From Lachnospiraceae bacterium JC7 (GTDB lineage Bacteria; Bacillota; Clostridia; Lachnospirales; Lachnospiraceae): a DNA stretch of 42,254 nt. The notes below the pieces were generated by a model. It did no database searches. It saw only the letters and a program-made list of their open reading frames with translations, and was not told the origin of the DNA. Of the stretch, positions 34,688 to 41,902 are shown one piece after another (position 1 is the first letter of the stretch; each line of letters begins with the position of its first letter). The translations under genes and the position numbers were made by a program. Where the stretch lies: the NCBI GenBank assembly GCA_000513555.1, contig ALYD01000029.1:1-42254 (forward strand), written 5' to 3'.

Positions 34688-35218
34688 ATGAGTGAATTAA
34701 GAGACAGGAACGGACTCACTGAAGAAGAATATTTAAAATCATATGATCCGGATAAATGGAAAAAGCCGTCGTTAACAGCGGATATCTGCATCATTTCAAA
34801 AAAAGGCTCAGAAAAAAAGGTACTCCTTATCAAGAGAGGAAATCATCCCTGTCTTGGCAAATGGGCATTTCCCGGAGGCTTCTCTGAGGAAGGTGAACGC
34901 ATAGAGGAAACCGCTGCGAGAGAGCTTTTGGAAGAGACCGGTATTGCAATGACACCTAAAGAACTTACTTTGGTAGGTGTTTACAGTAAGCCGGGAAGAG
35001 ATCCCCGTGGATGGACAGTTTCGGCAGCATATTTAGCTGTAGTTGATCCTGATAAGGTAAGACCTATTGCCGCAGATGATGCAGCAGATGCAGGATGGTT
35101 TACTGTTATAGATGAAGACGGAAATATTCGATTCATTAATGCAGAGACAGAACTTACACTTAAAGACCTTGCATTTGACCATGATGATATAATGATGGAT
35201 GCATTAAAGAAATCCTGA
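34688..35218 (+). CDS. NUDIX hydrolase
   Basis: This 176-residue protein has a complete Nudix box [23 protein letters not shown], matching G-x5-E-x7-REUxEExGU. The N-terminal head DRNGLTEEEYLKSYDPDKWK precedes the fold and is typical of ADP-ribose pyrophosphatase-like clostridial proteins. CGGAGG lies 6 bases before the ATG. The 9-mer CCGGAGGCT occurs at the ribosome site and again inside the Nudix box; recombination between them produced the truncated copy at 28430-28537. Confidence 0.93.
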   Translation: MSELRDRNGLTEEEYLKSYDPDKWKKPSLTADICIISKKGSEKKVLLIKRGNHPCLGKWAFPGGFSEEGERIEETAARELLEETGIAMTPKELTLVGVYSKPGRDPRGWTVSAAYLAVVDPDKVRPIAADDAADAGWFTVIDEDGNIRFINAETELTLKDLAFDHDDIMMDALKKS

Positions 35219-35240
35219 GAAAAAAACTCATATATGAAAC

Positions 35241-35276
35241 AGGCACCTGTCATTCCGAAAATATGACCCGGTGCCT
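35241..35276. terminator. Terminator, copy 1 of a duplicated cassette
   Basis: AGGCACC/GGTGCCT stem with extra internal pairing, ending the NUDIX gene and probably the opposing relic. A related hairpin with the same flanking sequence lies at 41815-41852. Confidence 0.85.
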
Positions 35277-35281
35277 TCACT

Positions 35282-35395
35282 TTAATTGATTTTTTCAAGA
35301 AAAGCCTTCCTATAATCCTTACGTTCTTCTACACCGTCATACATCTGGAAGATTTCATTTATGGAATAAAAAATTATCTTCTCACTAATGCACGG
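35282..35395 (-). pseudogene. C-terminal relic of an unidentified gene
   Basis: An open stretch of about 37 codons (ending INEIFQMYDGVEERKDYRK, then AFLEKIN) runs into the shared terminator cassette. The final codons KAFLEKIN-stop match KAFLDNMN-stop at the second cassette (about 41858-41890) with protein-level conservation, so both derive from a real gene tail. There is no start, and a TGA lies upstream. Family not recognised. Confidence 0.55.
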
Positions 35396-35416
35396 TCAGA
35401 GGAAGACCTGGAATTT

Positions 35417-35719
35417 TTATGATTCATAGTCCAGGCAGCTTCTAAGCTTTGTAAAAGGTCTAACCTTAGAATCTGCAACAGCCACATGCAGAGGATTAAC
35501 TGCATAAGCTTTTAATGCTTCTTCACTCTCAAATGTGGAATCCAGCATAAGATCCGCATTTGAAGATGCCAGGCCGTTTATATTCACTTTGATATCTACA
35601 ATACCCGGGACCTTGCCCTTCAATCCTTCAAGGCCTTCTTTAATCTCTTTTTTTATCTTTTCCTTTTCTTCTGCTGTAATCTCATCCCTAAGTGTCCAAA
35701 GTATCACATGCTTAATCAT
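35417..35719 (-). CDS. Dabb (stress-responsive A/B barrel) domain protein
   Basis: This 100-residue protein starts MIKHVILWTLRDEITAEEKE and contains LKGKVPGIVDIKVNINGL and SEEALKAYAVNPLHVAVADS, the typical Dabb pattern. These proteins dimerise through a ferredoxin-like barrel. Some act in plant stress or hydrocarbon metabolism; bacterial roles are mostly unknown. GGAGG lies 10 bases before the ATG. Confidence 0.92.
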   Translation of the reverse strand: MIKHVILWTLRDEITAEEKEKIKKEIKEGLEGLKGKVPGIVDIKVNINGLASSNADLMLDSTFESEEALKAYAVNPLHVAVADSKVRPFTKLRSCLDYES

Positions 35720-35813
35720 TTCCTATGTTCCTCCAAAATAAAATATTTTTATGTGCAACTATAATCTATAACAAATTTTAGAATTTAAAAACCCATTTCT
35801 CTAACCATTATCT

Positions 35814-36326
35814 CTACACATCATAATGCTGTCTGCTACTCAGATCTTCCTTTTTCAAATCCGAGTCAAGGTAATCGAAAGACTGCGGCACAACACTGAT
35901 CAGATTCATGGAATGTGGAAGTTTTTTTAATGCATCCACCGGAATCTTTTTATACTCCAAAAGTTTCAAATACTCATCGCTTAACGGCTCAATAAGCTTT
36001 GCGGTGCCTTCGATCTGTAAACTCTTCAGATTTCCAAATCCATTGTAATTCTCATAGATAGCCACGCCAACATGCTTATTATTCTTTAGACCCCTGAATT
36101 TCAAACCACCTTCTGAAAAGAAATACAGCTTATTGTCTACAAAATTGTACTCAATTGGTGTACATCTGACATGTCCTTCTGAAGCAGTACCTAATGTACA
36201 GGTATTATGAATTTCAATGAACTTAGAGATTCTATCAAACAACTTATCTCGATCCATCTTCTTAGACTGATCATCTTTATTGATCCAAAAATTTGCTGCT
36301 GTATCGTAATCAAATACTTCGTTCAT
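35814..36326 (-). CDS. Pyridoxamine 5'-phosphate oxidase-like FMN-binding protein
   Basis: This 170-residue split-barrel flavoprotein-like product has KFIEIHNTCTLGTASEGHVRCTPIEY (flavin phosphate region), then LYFFSEGGLKFRGLKNNKHVGVAIYE and SLQIEGTAKLIEP. It resembles the many anonymous reductases of this superfamily. The third ATG (36326) has the best-spaced GGAG. Substrate unknown. Confidence 0.88.
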   Translation of the reverse strand: MNEVFDYDTAANFWINKDDQSKKMDRDKLFDRISKFIEIHNTCTLGTASEGHVRCTPIEYNFVDNKLYFFSEGGLKFRGLKNNKHVGVAIYENYNGFGNLKSLQIEGTAKLIEPLSDEYLKLLEYKKIPVDALKKLPHSMNLISVVPQSFDYLDSDLKKEDLSSRQHYDV

Positions 36327-36413
36327 TTCCATTATCTCCATAAGCTTTTATATATTGATTATATCTGGCGTTTGCTCCTTCAGTTGCTTTTTTTCTCCCG
36401 CCATAGTTCGATT

Positions 36414-37139
36414 TCACTGGAACGGTTTATATCCTTCATCCATTATCCCATCCCTTGACTGATTTGAGTACTCTTTATTTTTTTCTTTCATATCCTTCAC
36501 TGCATAGGATTCACTACTATTTTTCATGACCCACAGAAACCCTTTTGCAGTTCTCAAATCAGCATCTTTGAAATGGTTTCCTTTATTCCATTCAAGGGTA
36601 CAATTTATGCCCTTGTCTTTTAATAGTCCATATGCTTCACAGAGTTTATTGCCCACTTCCGCCATAACAGGATTTCTGGTTTTTTCTTCTTTATCACCAA
36701 GACTTAGGTATACGTTACTGCTTTTTATATTATGGTCCTTCATATAATCTGTAAATCCCGGAAACCACATGGACGGAGAAGCTGCAGCGATACCTCGGAA
36801 CATATCTGTCTGATATGAAGCCCAAAGCGCAAAAAGGCCTGCCAGCGAATAGCCGCCTATATAATATATTTTTTTCTCGTCCTTGCAATACTTCATGATT
36901 TCATTCAGCGTAGAGGCAGCATTATCTCCAAAGTTATCCTTACCAAACACCGCCGGCGCATTCCATGGTGATAATTCTCTGTTCCAATCATTGATTTTAA
37001 AAGCAGCTAACTTAAAGCTGATCTCAGTATCACCTCTGATCAGATCTATTTCATTTTCTATCAAATCTATTTCATGATCTCCAACCGGCTGAATTAAAAC
37101 AACCTGACCACTTGCGTCTCCAAATTCATTTATCTCCAT
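36414..37139 (-). CDS. Alpha/beta hydrolase (esterase-like)
   Basis: This 241-residue hydrolase has the nucleophile elbow GGYSLAGLFALWA and a later catalytic-type aspartate and KGNHF histidine. ASPSMWFPGF resembles the D-type esterase (Fes/IroE-like) core. It has no signal peptide. Start 37139 is supported by AAAGGA 7 bases upstream. The last about 25 residues (after SSESYAVKD) are a charged tail. A role in siderophore or ester hydrolysis is possible but unproven. Confidence 0.85.
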   Translation of the reverse strand: MEINEFGDASGQVVLIQPVGDHEIDLIENEIDLIRGDTEISFKLAAFKINDWNRELSPWNAPAVFGKDNFGDNAASTLNEIMKYCKDEKKIYYIGGYSLAGLFALWASYQTDMFRGIAAASPSMWFPGFTDYMKDHNIKSSNVYLSLGDKEEKTRNPVMAEVGNKLCEAYGLLKDKGINCTLEWNKGNHFKDADLRTAKGFLWVMKNSSESYAVKDMKEKNKEYSNQSRDGIMDEGYKPFQ

Positions 37140-37177
37140 CACAGATTCCTTTACATATAATGCCGTCAGCAAATACT

Positions 37178-37240
37178 TTCATGATCAATATTATCCAACC
37201 TGTATTACGAGTTTTTCAATATGATATTCCATAGGATACA
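37178..37240 (-). pseudogene. Relic of a small membrane protein paralogous to 13853-14062
   Basis: The minus strand gives YPMEYHIEK, then, after a one-base loss in a run of A, TR.TGWII. This matches FPTEEQIEKTRIAGWII of the intact protein. DNA identity is about 75% over 35 bases. Only about 20 codons remain. Confidence 0.7.
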
Positions 37241-37244
37241 TTTA

Positions 37245-37835
37245 TCAACTAAGCGCCTTACAATCTCCAAGAATTTTTGCAACGCCAACATCATAAACAT
37301 ATATTGTCTTTCCAAATAATTCTGCCTCTGTCGGTGTTATCTCTCCTCTCTCAATACGAAGTGCTCCATCGATAAGTTTATCAACTATGGAAAAATCCAA
37401 AGGGATCGTCCCATGATTTGCATATATACCTTTGATCTCATTCTTATACTTTTCCAGTCTTCTTAGACTATGGATGTAGGCACTAAGATCTCTCATCTCT
37501 CCAAACATGAAAATCCGTCCATCTTGAATAGGATCTCCGCTGAAGAGCATTCCACTTTTTTTATCAAGAAGCGCTGTGCTTCCTGGTGTGTGTCCGGGAA
37601 GTGCGATTGCAAGCAGTTCCCGCCTTCCAAGATCTATAATATCACCGTCATAGACAGGAATGATCTTTTGTGATGGATGCGGAAGTTTATAGTTCACAAG
37701 CTCCGAAAGGTTCATCATAACTTCATCGAACTCATGATTGCTTCCGATATGGTCAATGTCAGTGTAAGTATTAAAGAACCTTACTCCGCCTTCATCATAC
37801 TGGTATGTATCATCATTAATTTTTATCCAGTCCAT
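37245..37835 (-). CDS. Metallo-beta-lactamase-fold protein with internal deletion and altered metal site
   Basis: This 196-residue protein belongs to a family of about 250. The start was moved to 37835 because GGGAGGA lies 5 bases upstream. It has MDWIKINDDTYQYDEGGVRFF, then directly NTYTDIDHIGSNHEF. The about 45 residues that normally lie between these (strands 2-4 with LIDSG) are missing. The metal motif, normally THADIDH in this subfamily, reads TYTDIDH, losing the first His. ALPGHTPGS and SGDPIQDGR are intact. It is therefore probably catalytically dead, a recent pseudogene with an open frame. Confidence is high for the family and moderate for inactivity. Confidence 0.78.
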   Translation of the reverse strand: MDWIKINDDTYQYDEGGVRFFNTYTDIDHIGSNHEFDEVMMNLSELVNYKLPHPSQKIIPVYDGDIIDLGRRELLAIALPGHTPGSTALLDKKSGMLFSGDPIQDGRIFMFGEMRDLSAYIHSLRRLEKYKNEIKGIYANHGTIPLDFSIVDKLIDGALRIERGEITPTEAELFGKTIYVYDVGVAKILGDCKALS

Positions 37836-38020
37836 ATCAATCCTCCCATATGGATACAGCTCGTTCATAACAAATTCGACGATCAGGGATGTGCTTTTAT
37901 TCCCTACTATCATAACCTGAATCCATGATAACCTACTATATCTGATTCCGGTATGTTTAGTTTTCTTACGCGTATAAGAAGAATGGCTGGTGACAAGTAT
38001 GATCTGATTTTACGAAAGAA

Positions 38021-38044
38021 AAAAGTCACCCGAAGGTGACTTTT
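38021..38044. terminator. Intrinsic terminator with CGAA loop
   Basis: A perfect 10-bp stem (AAAAGTCACC / GGTGACTTTT) around CGAA, 14 bases after the AAA ATPase gene; works in both directions. Confidence 0.92.
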
Positions 38045-38057
38045 CAAAACAGGCCTT

Positions 38058-39137
38058 TTAATCAGAGCCCCATATTTCTATATATTTGTCAAATCTCGGC
38101 AATCTTACTTTTAGTATACCTCTAGTATCTCCGTCTAATATATGTTTGTTTATGAGCCTTTCTCTTATTACAGGATAATTCTTTGCATTTTTTATAAGTG
38201 CTTTAATATCACTCGCTTTTCCAGTTTTCGAGGCATATATTGCTTTTAAAAAGTCTTTTTCACCTGCACTGATGCTTTTCCAAACAAGATCATACGAATC
38301 CTTGAAGAGTATTCTTTCAAATTCCGGCATCAGATCTTCCAAAGTTTCCGACTCATTTTTCTTATAATACAGTGAGCCTAGTACCTGGTATGCATAGGCA
38401 TATCCAAGAGTGATGTCTTCCATTGCTTTTGCCACATCAGTTTTTACTCCTAACAACTTCTCATACATAAATGTTACATCGTATTTGTTAAGGTTCTTTA
38501 ATTCATATGAATCAGCTCTTTTGAAGAACGACAAATTTTTTTCGTTTGAGAAGTCTTCTATATTTTCAGAAAGGCCTGTCACTACCAAATATACCTTAAG
38601 CCCTTCTAAAATCATTGATGATAAAATTGAAAGCAGCTCTACCATGGACGGTGTCTTTGATATATCATCTATTCCTATGAGGATTTTATAACCATCCTCA
38701 TTCGCGATTTTGATTAATCTTACCAGCAAAGCTTCTATATCTGTATCGTCTTTTTCTGTTGTGGTTTTTGAAAAATCAATACTTCCTTTTCCCGCCATTG
38801 CTATCAGCTTACCTTCCGCAGCCACACTGGTCTTTATTGTATAAGAGTTTTTTTTATTATTTACAAACTTTTCTTCACTTATTTTTGCAAGTAGTGTCCG
38901 TATACCATTTCCGGAAGATGATAATGGATATACAAGCCAGTCATTTTTTTCTTTTAACGTTCTGATTATTCTTCCATATTCTACAGATTTCCCTGAACCT
39001 CTGAGCCCGGTTATTTTGAAGATGTATTTTGAGGATTCTTCATCACCCAGACTTTTTATAATTTCATCTGCAATTCCGTTGTCTATATATGCTTTTCCTG
39101 CTATACCAGGTGTTCTTGTAAATGGGTCTGTACTCAT
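38058..39137 (-). CDS. Stand-alone AAA/STAND-like ATPase
   Basis: In this 359-residue protein the Walker A motif is GLRGSGKS (44-51), the Walker B strand is YKILIGIDDIS, and a sensor-type arginine-containing strand LVVTGLSENI follows. The C-terminal third looks like a winged helix (SAGEKDFLKAIYASKTGKASD, then LINKHILDG). It resembles clostridial ORC/Cdc6-like or archaeal-ATPase-type P-loop proteins, often of unknown role or in defence and signalling. AGGAG precedes the ATG. The promoter overlaps an unusual phased repeat array, suggesting self-binding or tight control. It is a single gene with its own terminator. Confidence 0.85.
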   Translation of the reverse strand: MSTDPFTRTPGIAGKAYIDNGIADEIIKSLGDEESSKYIFKITGLRGSGKSVEYGRIIRTLKEKNDWLVYPLSSSGNGIRTLLAKISEEKFVNNKKNSYTIKTSVAAEGKLIAMAGKGSIDFSKTTTEKDDTDIEALLVRLIKIANEDGYKILIGIDDISKTPSMVELLSILSSMILEGLKVYLVVTGLSENIEDFSNEKNLSFFKRADSYELKNLNKYDVTFMYEKLLGVKTDVAKAMEDITLGYAYAYQVLGSLYYKKNESETLEDLMPEFERILFKDSYDLVWKSISAGEKDFLKAIYASKTGKASDIKALIKNAKNYPVIRERLINKHILDGDTRGILKVRLPRFDKYIEIWGSD

Positions 39138-39151
39138 GATTTCAGTTCTCC

Positions 39152-39231
39152 TGTTATCATTCTGTCACCGCTGTTATCATTTGTTATATTTAGTTATTAT
39201 TTGTTATTATTATAATCGCCATGTTATTGAT
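39152..39231. repeat. Phased decamer array TGTTATNATT in the ATPase promoter/5' UTR
   Basis: Copies start at 39152, 39172, 39182, 39192, 39202 and 39222, all in register at multiples of 10 bp. The first two are TGTTATCATT; the others vary at 1-3 positions. The array spans the -10 box and the first about 50 transcribed bases. The repeats fall on one face of the helix, as expected for cooperative binding of a regulator. Confidence 0.8.
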
Positions 39232-39237
39232 TTACAA
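39209..39237 (-). promoter_or_regulatory. Promoter of the AAA ATPase gene
   Basis: TTGTAA (39232-39237), a 17-base spacer and a perfect TATAAT (39209-39214) on the minus strand, inside the decamer array. Confidence 0.8.
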
Positions 39238-39462
39238 GTAGCAATATATATCCTCAAAAAAGAGCAGTGCAAGGGAAAGGAATAACATTCTCAGGTGAAT
39301 GCTTTTCCGCTTCCCACAAAGTGATCTCACAGTTTTACCAAAAAGTGCAACGGTATGAGATTCCACTGACACTGAAGAAACTATGTAGTTGCAAATGTGA
39401 ATCAATTATCATTTTCCACTTAAACCGGGGCTTTCTTGCAACTCTTGCAGTATCATAATTCG
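39238..39462. other. Intergenic DNA, no gene recognised
   Basis: A 63-codon plus-strand frame here has no ribosome site and no recognisable family. I see no hairpin or repeat. Confidence 0.5.
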
Positions 39463-40404
39463 TTACCAAAGTGAATCAAACTTCTTGATATATAAACGTG
39501 AATCCGATCCTAAAAAAATTGCCTTTGAGCCATATGTTGAAAATATGACCAAATCTTTCAAAACACCTTTGAATTCAAAGGATATTCTCTCAGTCTTTGT
39601 AATGGCGTCATTTTTAATTTGAAATGCCAGAAACTCACTATGGTTATCGTAACCTGAATCCATGATAAATCCGAGACCATCATCTGTCAGAATAAATTCA
39701 TCTGCGCCACTGATTTTCGGATCATACTCGATCTCTTTCTGCCTATCGGTACATATCAATTTGAACTTATTGTAATAATAATACCAAATATTACCATTTC
39801 TCCCGATGTTCATAGCATAACAGTCATAGATATCCCGGTCAGATTCCCATATACCGTTTTTCCCATCTGCGCTCCATATCTTCAGGCCACATGCTCCTAA
39901 AGGCTCGTTCCAACCATAATTTCCAAATATTCCTTCGTCAAAATAAGCTGTAACTATAGAGTTATCCTTATGGACGAGACATTTATTGATTCCATCACCA
40001 AGACAGAACTCGCTTACAATATTACCCTGTAAGTCTGTTATGACAGCATTCTTGTCAGGATCACCGTTATTAAAACTGCATCGAGAAGCAACAAGTAAGA
40101 GCTTATCTTCAATAGACTGTATAAAATGATAATTCATCTTCATCGTGCCCAAGGGAAAGCACCTTTCATTGATGATTTTTTCAGTGTTCCAATCAACATC
40201 AAGGATAAGTACTATATATGCACTGTTCGACTCCGTTGGAACAAACATTCCGTCAATCCTTTCGGGAATGTTACTGTTAAAAAGAAAATAGATCTTTTCA
40301 TCATATCCAATCTGAATGGTGACAAGCATATTGGTTTCAAGATTGTGCCGTCTACATATTTCATGAAAATCCACATAGTTGTTAAATGAAATTATCATAA
40401 TCAT
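39463..40404 (-). CDS. Beta-propeller-like protein of unknown function
   Basis: This 313-residue soluble protein is built of short beta-strand repeats with recurring ...D..G...W/Y patterns (AVITDLQGNIVSEF, GLKIWSADGKNGIW, NIGRNGNIWYYYY, ILTDDGLGFIMDSG). It has no signal peptide or membrane helix. It is similar in style to uncharacterised WD/kelch-like proteins of Bacillota. GAGG precedes the start. A 19-bp stretch from its coding sequence also occurs at 37913-37931. Confidence 0.75.
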   Translation of the reverse strand: MIMIISFNNYVDFHEICRRHNLETNMLVTIQIGYDEKIYFLFNSNIPERIDGMFVPTESNSAYIVLILDVDWNTEKIINERCFPLGTMKMNYHFIQSIEDKLLLVASRCSFNNGDPDKNAVITDLQGNIVSEFCLGDGINKCLVHKDNSIVTAYFDEGIFGNYGWNEPLGACGLKIWSADGKNGIWESDRDIYDCYAMNIGRNGNIWYYYYNKFKLICTDRQKEIEYDPKISGADEFILTDDGLGFIMDSGYDNHSEFLAFQIKNDAITKTERISFEFKGVLKDLVIFSTYGSKAIFLGSDSRLYIKKFDSLW

Positions 40405-40423
40405 TAGTCCTCAATGTCACGCA

Positions 40424-40735
40424 TTATCGTACACCAACTTGATCTATATCGTGATGATAGATTGCAGAGCATATCATATATGTTTCTGATTCATCAGCAA
40501 GCTCAAGCACTGAAAGTATCTTTCTGGAAAGTCAGCTCCTTTATATGCGTGATCATCATATAAGCCCATCTTGTAGGCATACAGGTAGTGCAGCATTGCT
40601 GCTATGGAAGCAATTTCCGGATCCAAGCCCCGTTTCTTTGCAATCATTGTGGCCGCCAATGATACACCTTACAGATGTGCTATGTCACTGGAGCGCTTTT
40701 CAGCATCCTTAATCTTGTTTATTTCGTTATCGGCT
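40424..40735 (-). pseudogene. HD-domain protein with three inactivating changes
   Basis: Reading through, the protein is AEKRSSDIAHL-stop-GVSLAATMIAKKRGLDPEIAS, then IAAMLHYLYAYKMG. After a frameshift near 40527 it continues SRKILSVLELADESETYMICSAIYHH up to a stop. Relatives have a tyrosine codon at the TAA and HD in place of HY in LLHDLYAYK, so the metal-binding aspartate is also lost. It overlaps or abuts the methyltransferase 3' end. The family hydrolyses phosphates (HD phosphohydrolase). Confidence 0.85.
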
Positions 40736-41321
40736 CCAAACGTTGGATAATCAGGTTCAACCACTTCTCATCCTCTCTTCCCGGACGTGCATCACCGGTC
40801 ACCCATTCTTCGATGATTTTTATATCCGGATATTCATTGATAAAATCCCGGTATGTTTTTTCAGTGAAATCAGTAAAATATCTGTCATTACGAAATCCTT
40901 CAAACTCACCGTATTTAAAGGATGTGTAAATGTATCCACCCTGCTTAACAGCTTTTATCATCTTAGCCATTACAGGTTCAAGTTCTTTTCTGGTTAGATG
41001 TAAAATAGATGCACATGCCCAAATCCCGTCATATTTGGAATTTTCAGCAAGTTCCGAAAACAGCATTTGCCTAACTTTAATCCCCGTATTTATGCTTGCT
41101 ATCTCGCACAGCTTCTCAGATCCATCTATGGCATCCACATCATATCCCCTGCTCAGAAAATATTTCGTGTCTCGACCGGAACCACATCCAAAATCAAGAA
41201 TATATCCTCTTTCCGGAAGAAGAGACAGGAATCTATTCTGAATTATACCGAATTCTACATCTAGTGTTCCGGCCACAAATATTTCTGCATTGTTATCATA
41301 ATAATTAATAGTCTCATTCAT
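40719..41321 (-). CDS. Class I SAM-dependent methyltransferase
   Basis: This 200-residue methyltransferase has motif I ILDFGCGSGRDTKYFLSRG, a motif II-like DAIDGSEKLCEIAS, YDGIWACASILHL and YIYTSFKYGEFEG. It is the Tam/Methyltransf_11 type. The start lies just inside a duplicated promoter cassette (41318-41420). It was probably once followed by the HD gene in one transcript. Acceptor unknown. Confidence 0.88.
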   Translation of the reverse strand: MNETINYYDNNAEIFVAGTLDVEFGIIQNRFLSLLPERGYILDFGCGSGRDTKYFLSRGYDVDAIDGSEKLCEIASINTGIKVRQMLFSELAENSKYDGIWACASILHLTRKELEPVMAKMIKAVKQGGYIYTSFKYGEFEGFRNDRYFTDFTEKTYRDFINEYPDIKIIEEWVTGDARPGREDEKWLNLIIQRLEPITK

Positions 41322-41420
41322 ATTTCACTCATTTTTTAAATATTTGTTTAACCTGATAGATATGTTTATTATAACCCAAAGCTCAGCCAAAATATAATTG
41401 AACCTTAAAGATTAAGGTAA
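41318..41420. repeat. Duplicated promoter cassette, copy B
   Basis: Matches 26983-27083 over about 100 bp. It includes the palindrome ACCTTAA-TCT-TTAAGGT (about 41402-41418) and GTTATAAT on the minus strand, and ends at the methyltransferase start codon. Confidence 0.75.
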
Positions 41421-41474
41421 CACATCATCACCTCTACATTCCACAAACCTGTTTCTCAATATTTATCTGTGTTT

Positions 41475-41610
41475 CTACGATAGTCTCTTCGCTATAAGCT
41501 GCATTCCAATTGCTGACCCCATAGTCGCAAAAATTCCCACAAGACCAAGTATTTCCCCAAAGAACATAAATCCCATCATAATTCCAATATAACTCTTAAA
41601 ATCAACCGAT
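41475..41610 (-). pseudogene. C-terminal relic of a DMT/EamA-like transporter
   Basis: About 43 codons remain: YIGIMMGFMFFGEILGLVG, then FATMGSAIGMQLIAKRLS and a stop. This is the last two membrane segments of a drug/metabolite transporter-type protein (FFGE motif). Upstream the frame is closed by TAA within a few codons. Confidence 0.65.
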
Positions 41611-41814
41611 ACATGTTATGTAAACATGGAAATGAATAGTCTTGAGGTTCTGATATCATAACCGTGAAAGATATCCTTGATTTCCTGGATTCTCAAAAGA
41701 ACTTTAGCAAGCTGAAGGGAATAAATGGCGACGTAGAAAATGAGATTCTGTAAAATCTGAAATCCATAGGGTTCACTCCTCCTGAACAAAATAATTAAAT
41801 CCGAGAATAAAACA
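41611..41814. other. Decayed DNA of unclear origin
   Basis: A minus-strand frame ending ...AKVLLRIQEIKDIFHGYD.RTSRLF reads like protein but has no start that fits it; an AGGAGG plus ATG in another frame opens only 24 codons. I cannot name it. It probably belongs with the adjacent transporter relic. Confidence 0.4.
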
Positions 41815-41888
41815 GGCACCTGATCATACCGAATGGAATGACCGGGTGCCTTCGTTTTAATTCATATTATCCAAAAAAGCCTTTCCAT
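41815..41888. repeat. Terminator cassette, copy 2
   Basis: AGGCACC/GGTGCCT hairpin (41815-41852) plus flanking bases match 35236-35310, including codons KAFLDNMN-stop on the minus strand. It follows the alpha/beta hydrolase gene. Confidence 0.75.
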
Positions 41889-41902
41889 CCTGCTCCTCCC
41901 CC

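Noticed and set aside
39152..39231. CRISPR or replication-origin iterons
   Set aside because: Units are 10 bp without unique spacers and lie on a consensus promoter; an origin would need more evidence than an ATPase gene and repeats.
39267..39458. 63-codon plus-strand frame between the ATPase and propeller genes
   Set aside because: No ribosome site, no recognisable domain and atypical composition.
41616..41819. 67-codon minus-strand frame
   Set aside because: Looks protein-like in part, but the start does not fit a ribosome site and no family could be named; described as decayed DNA.
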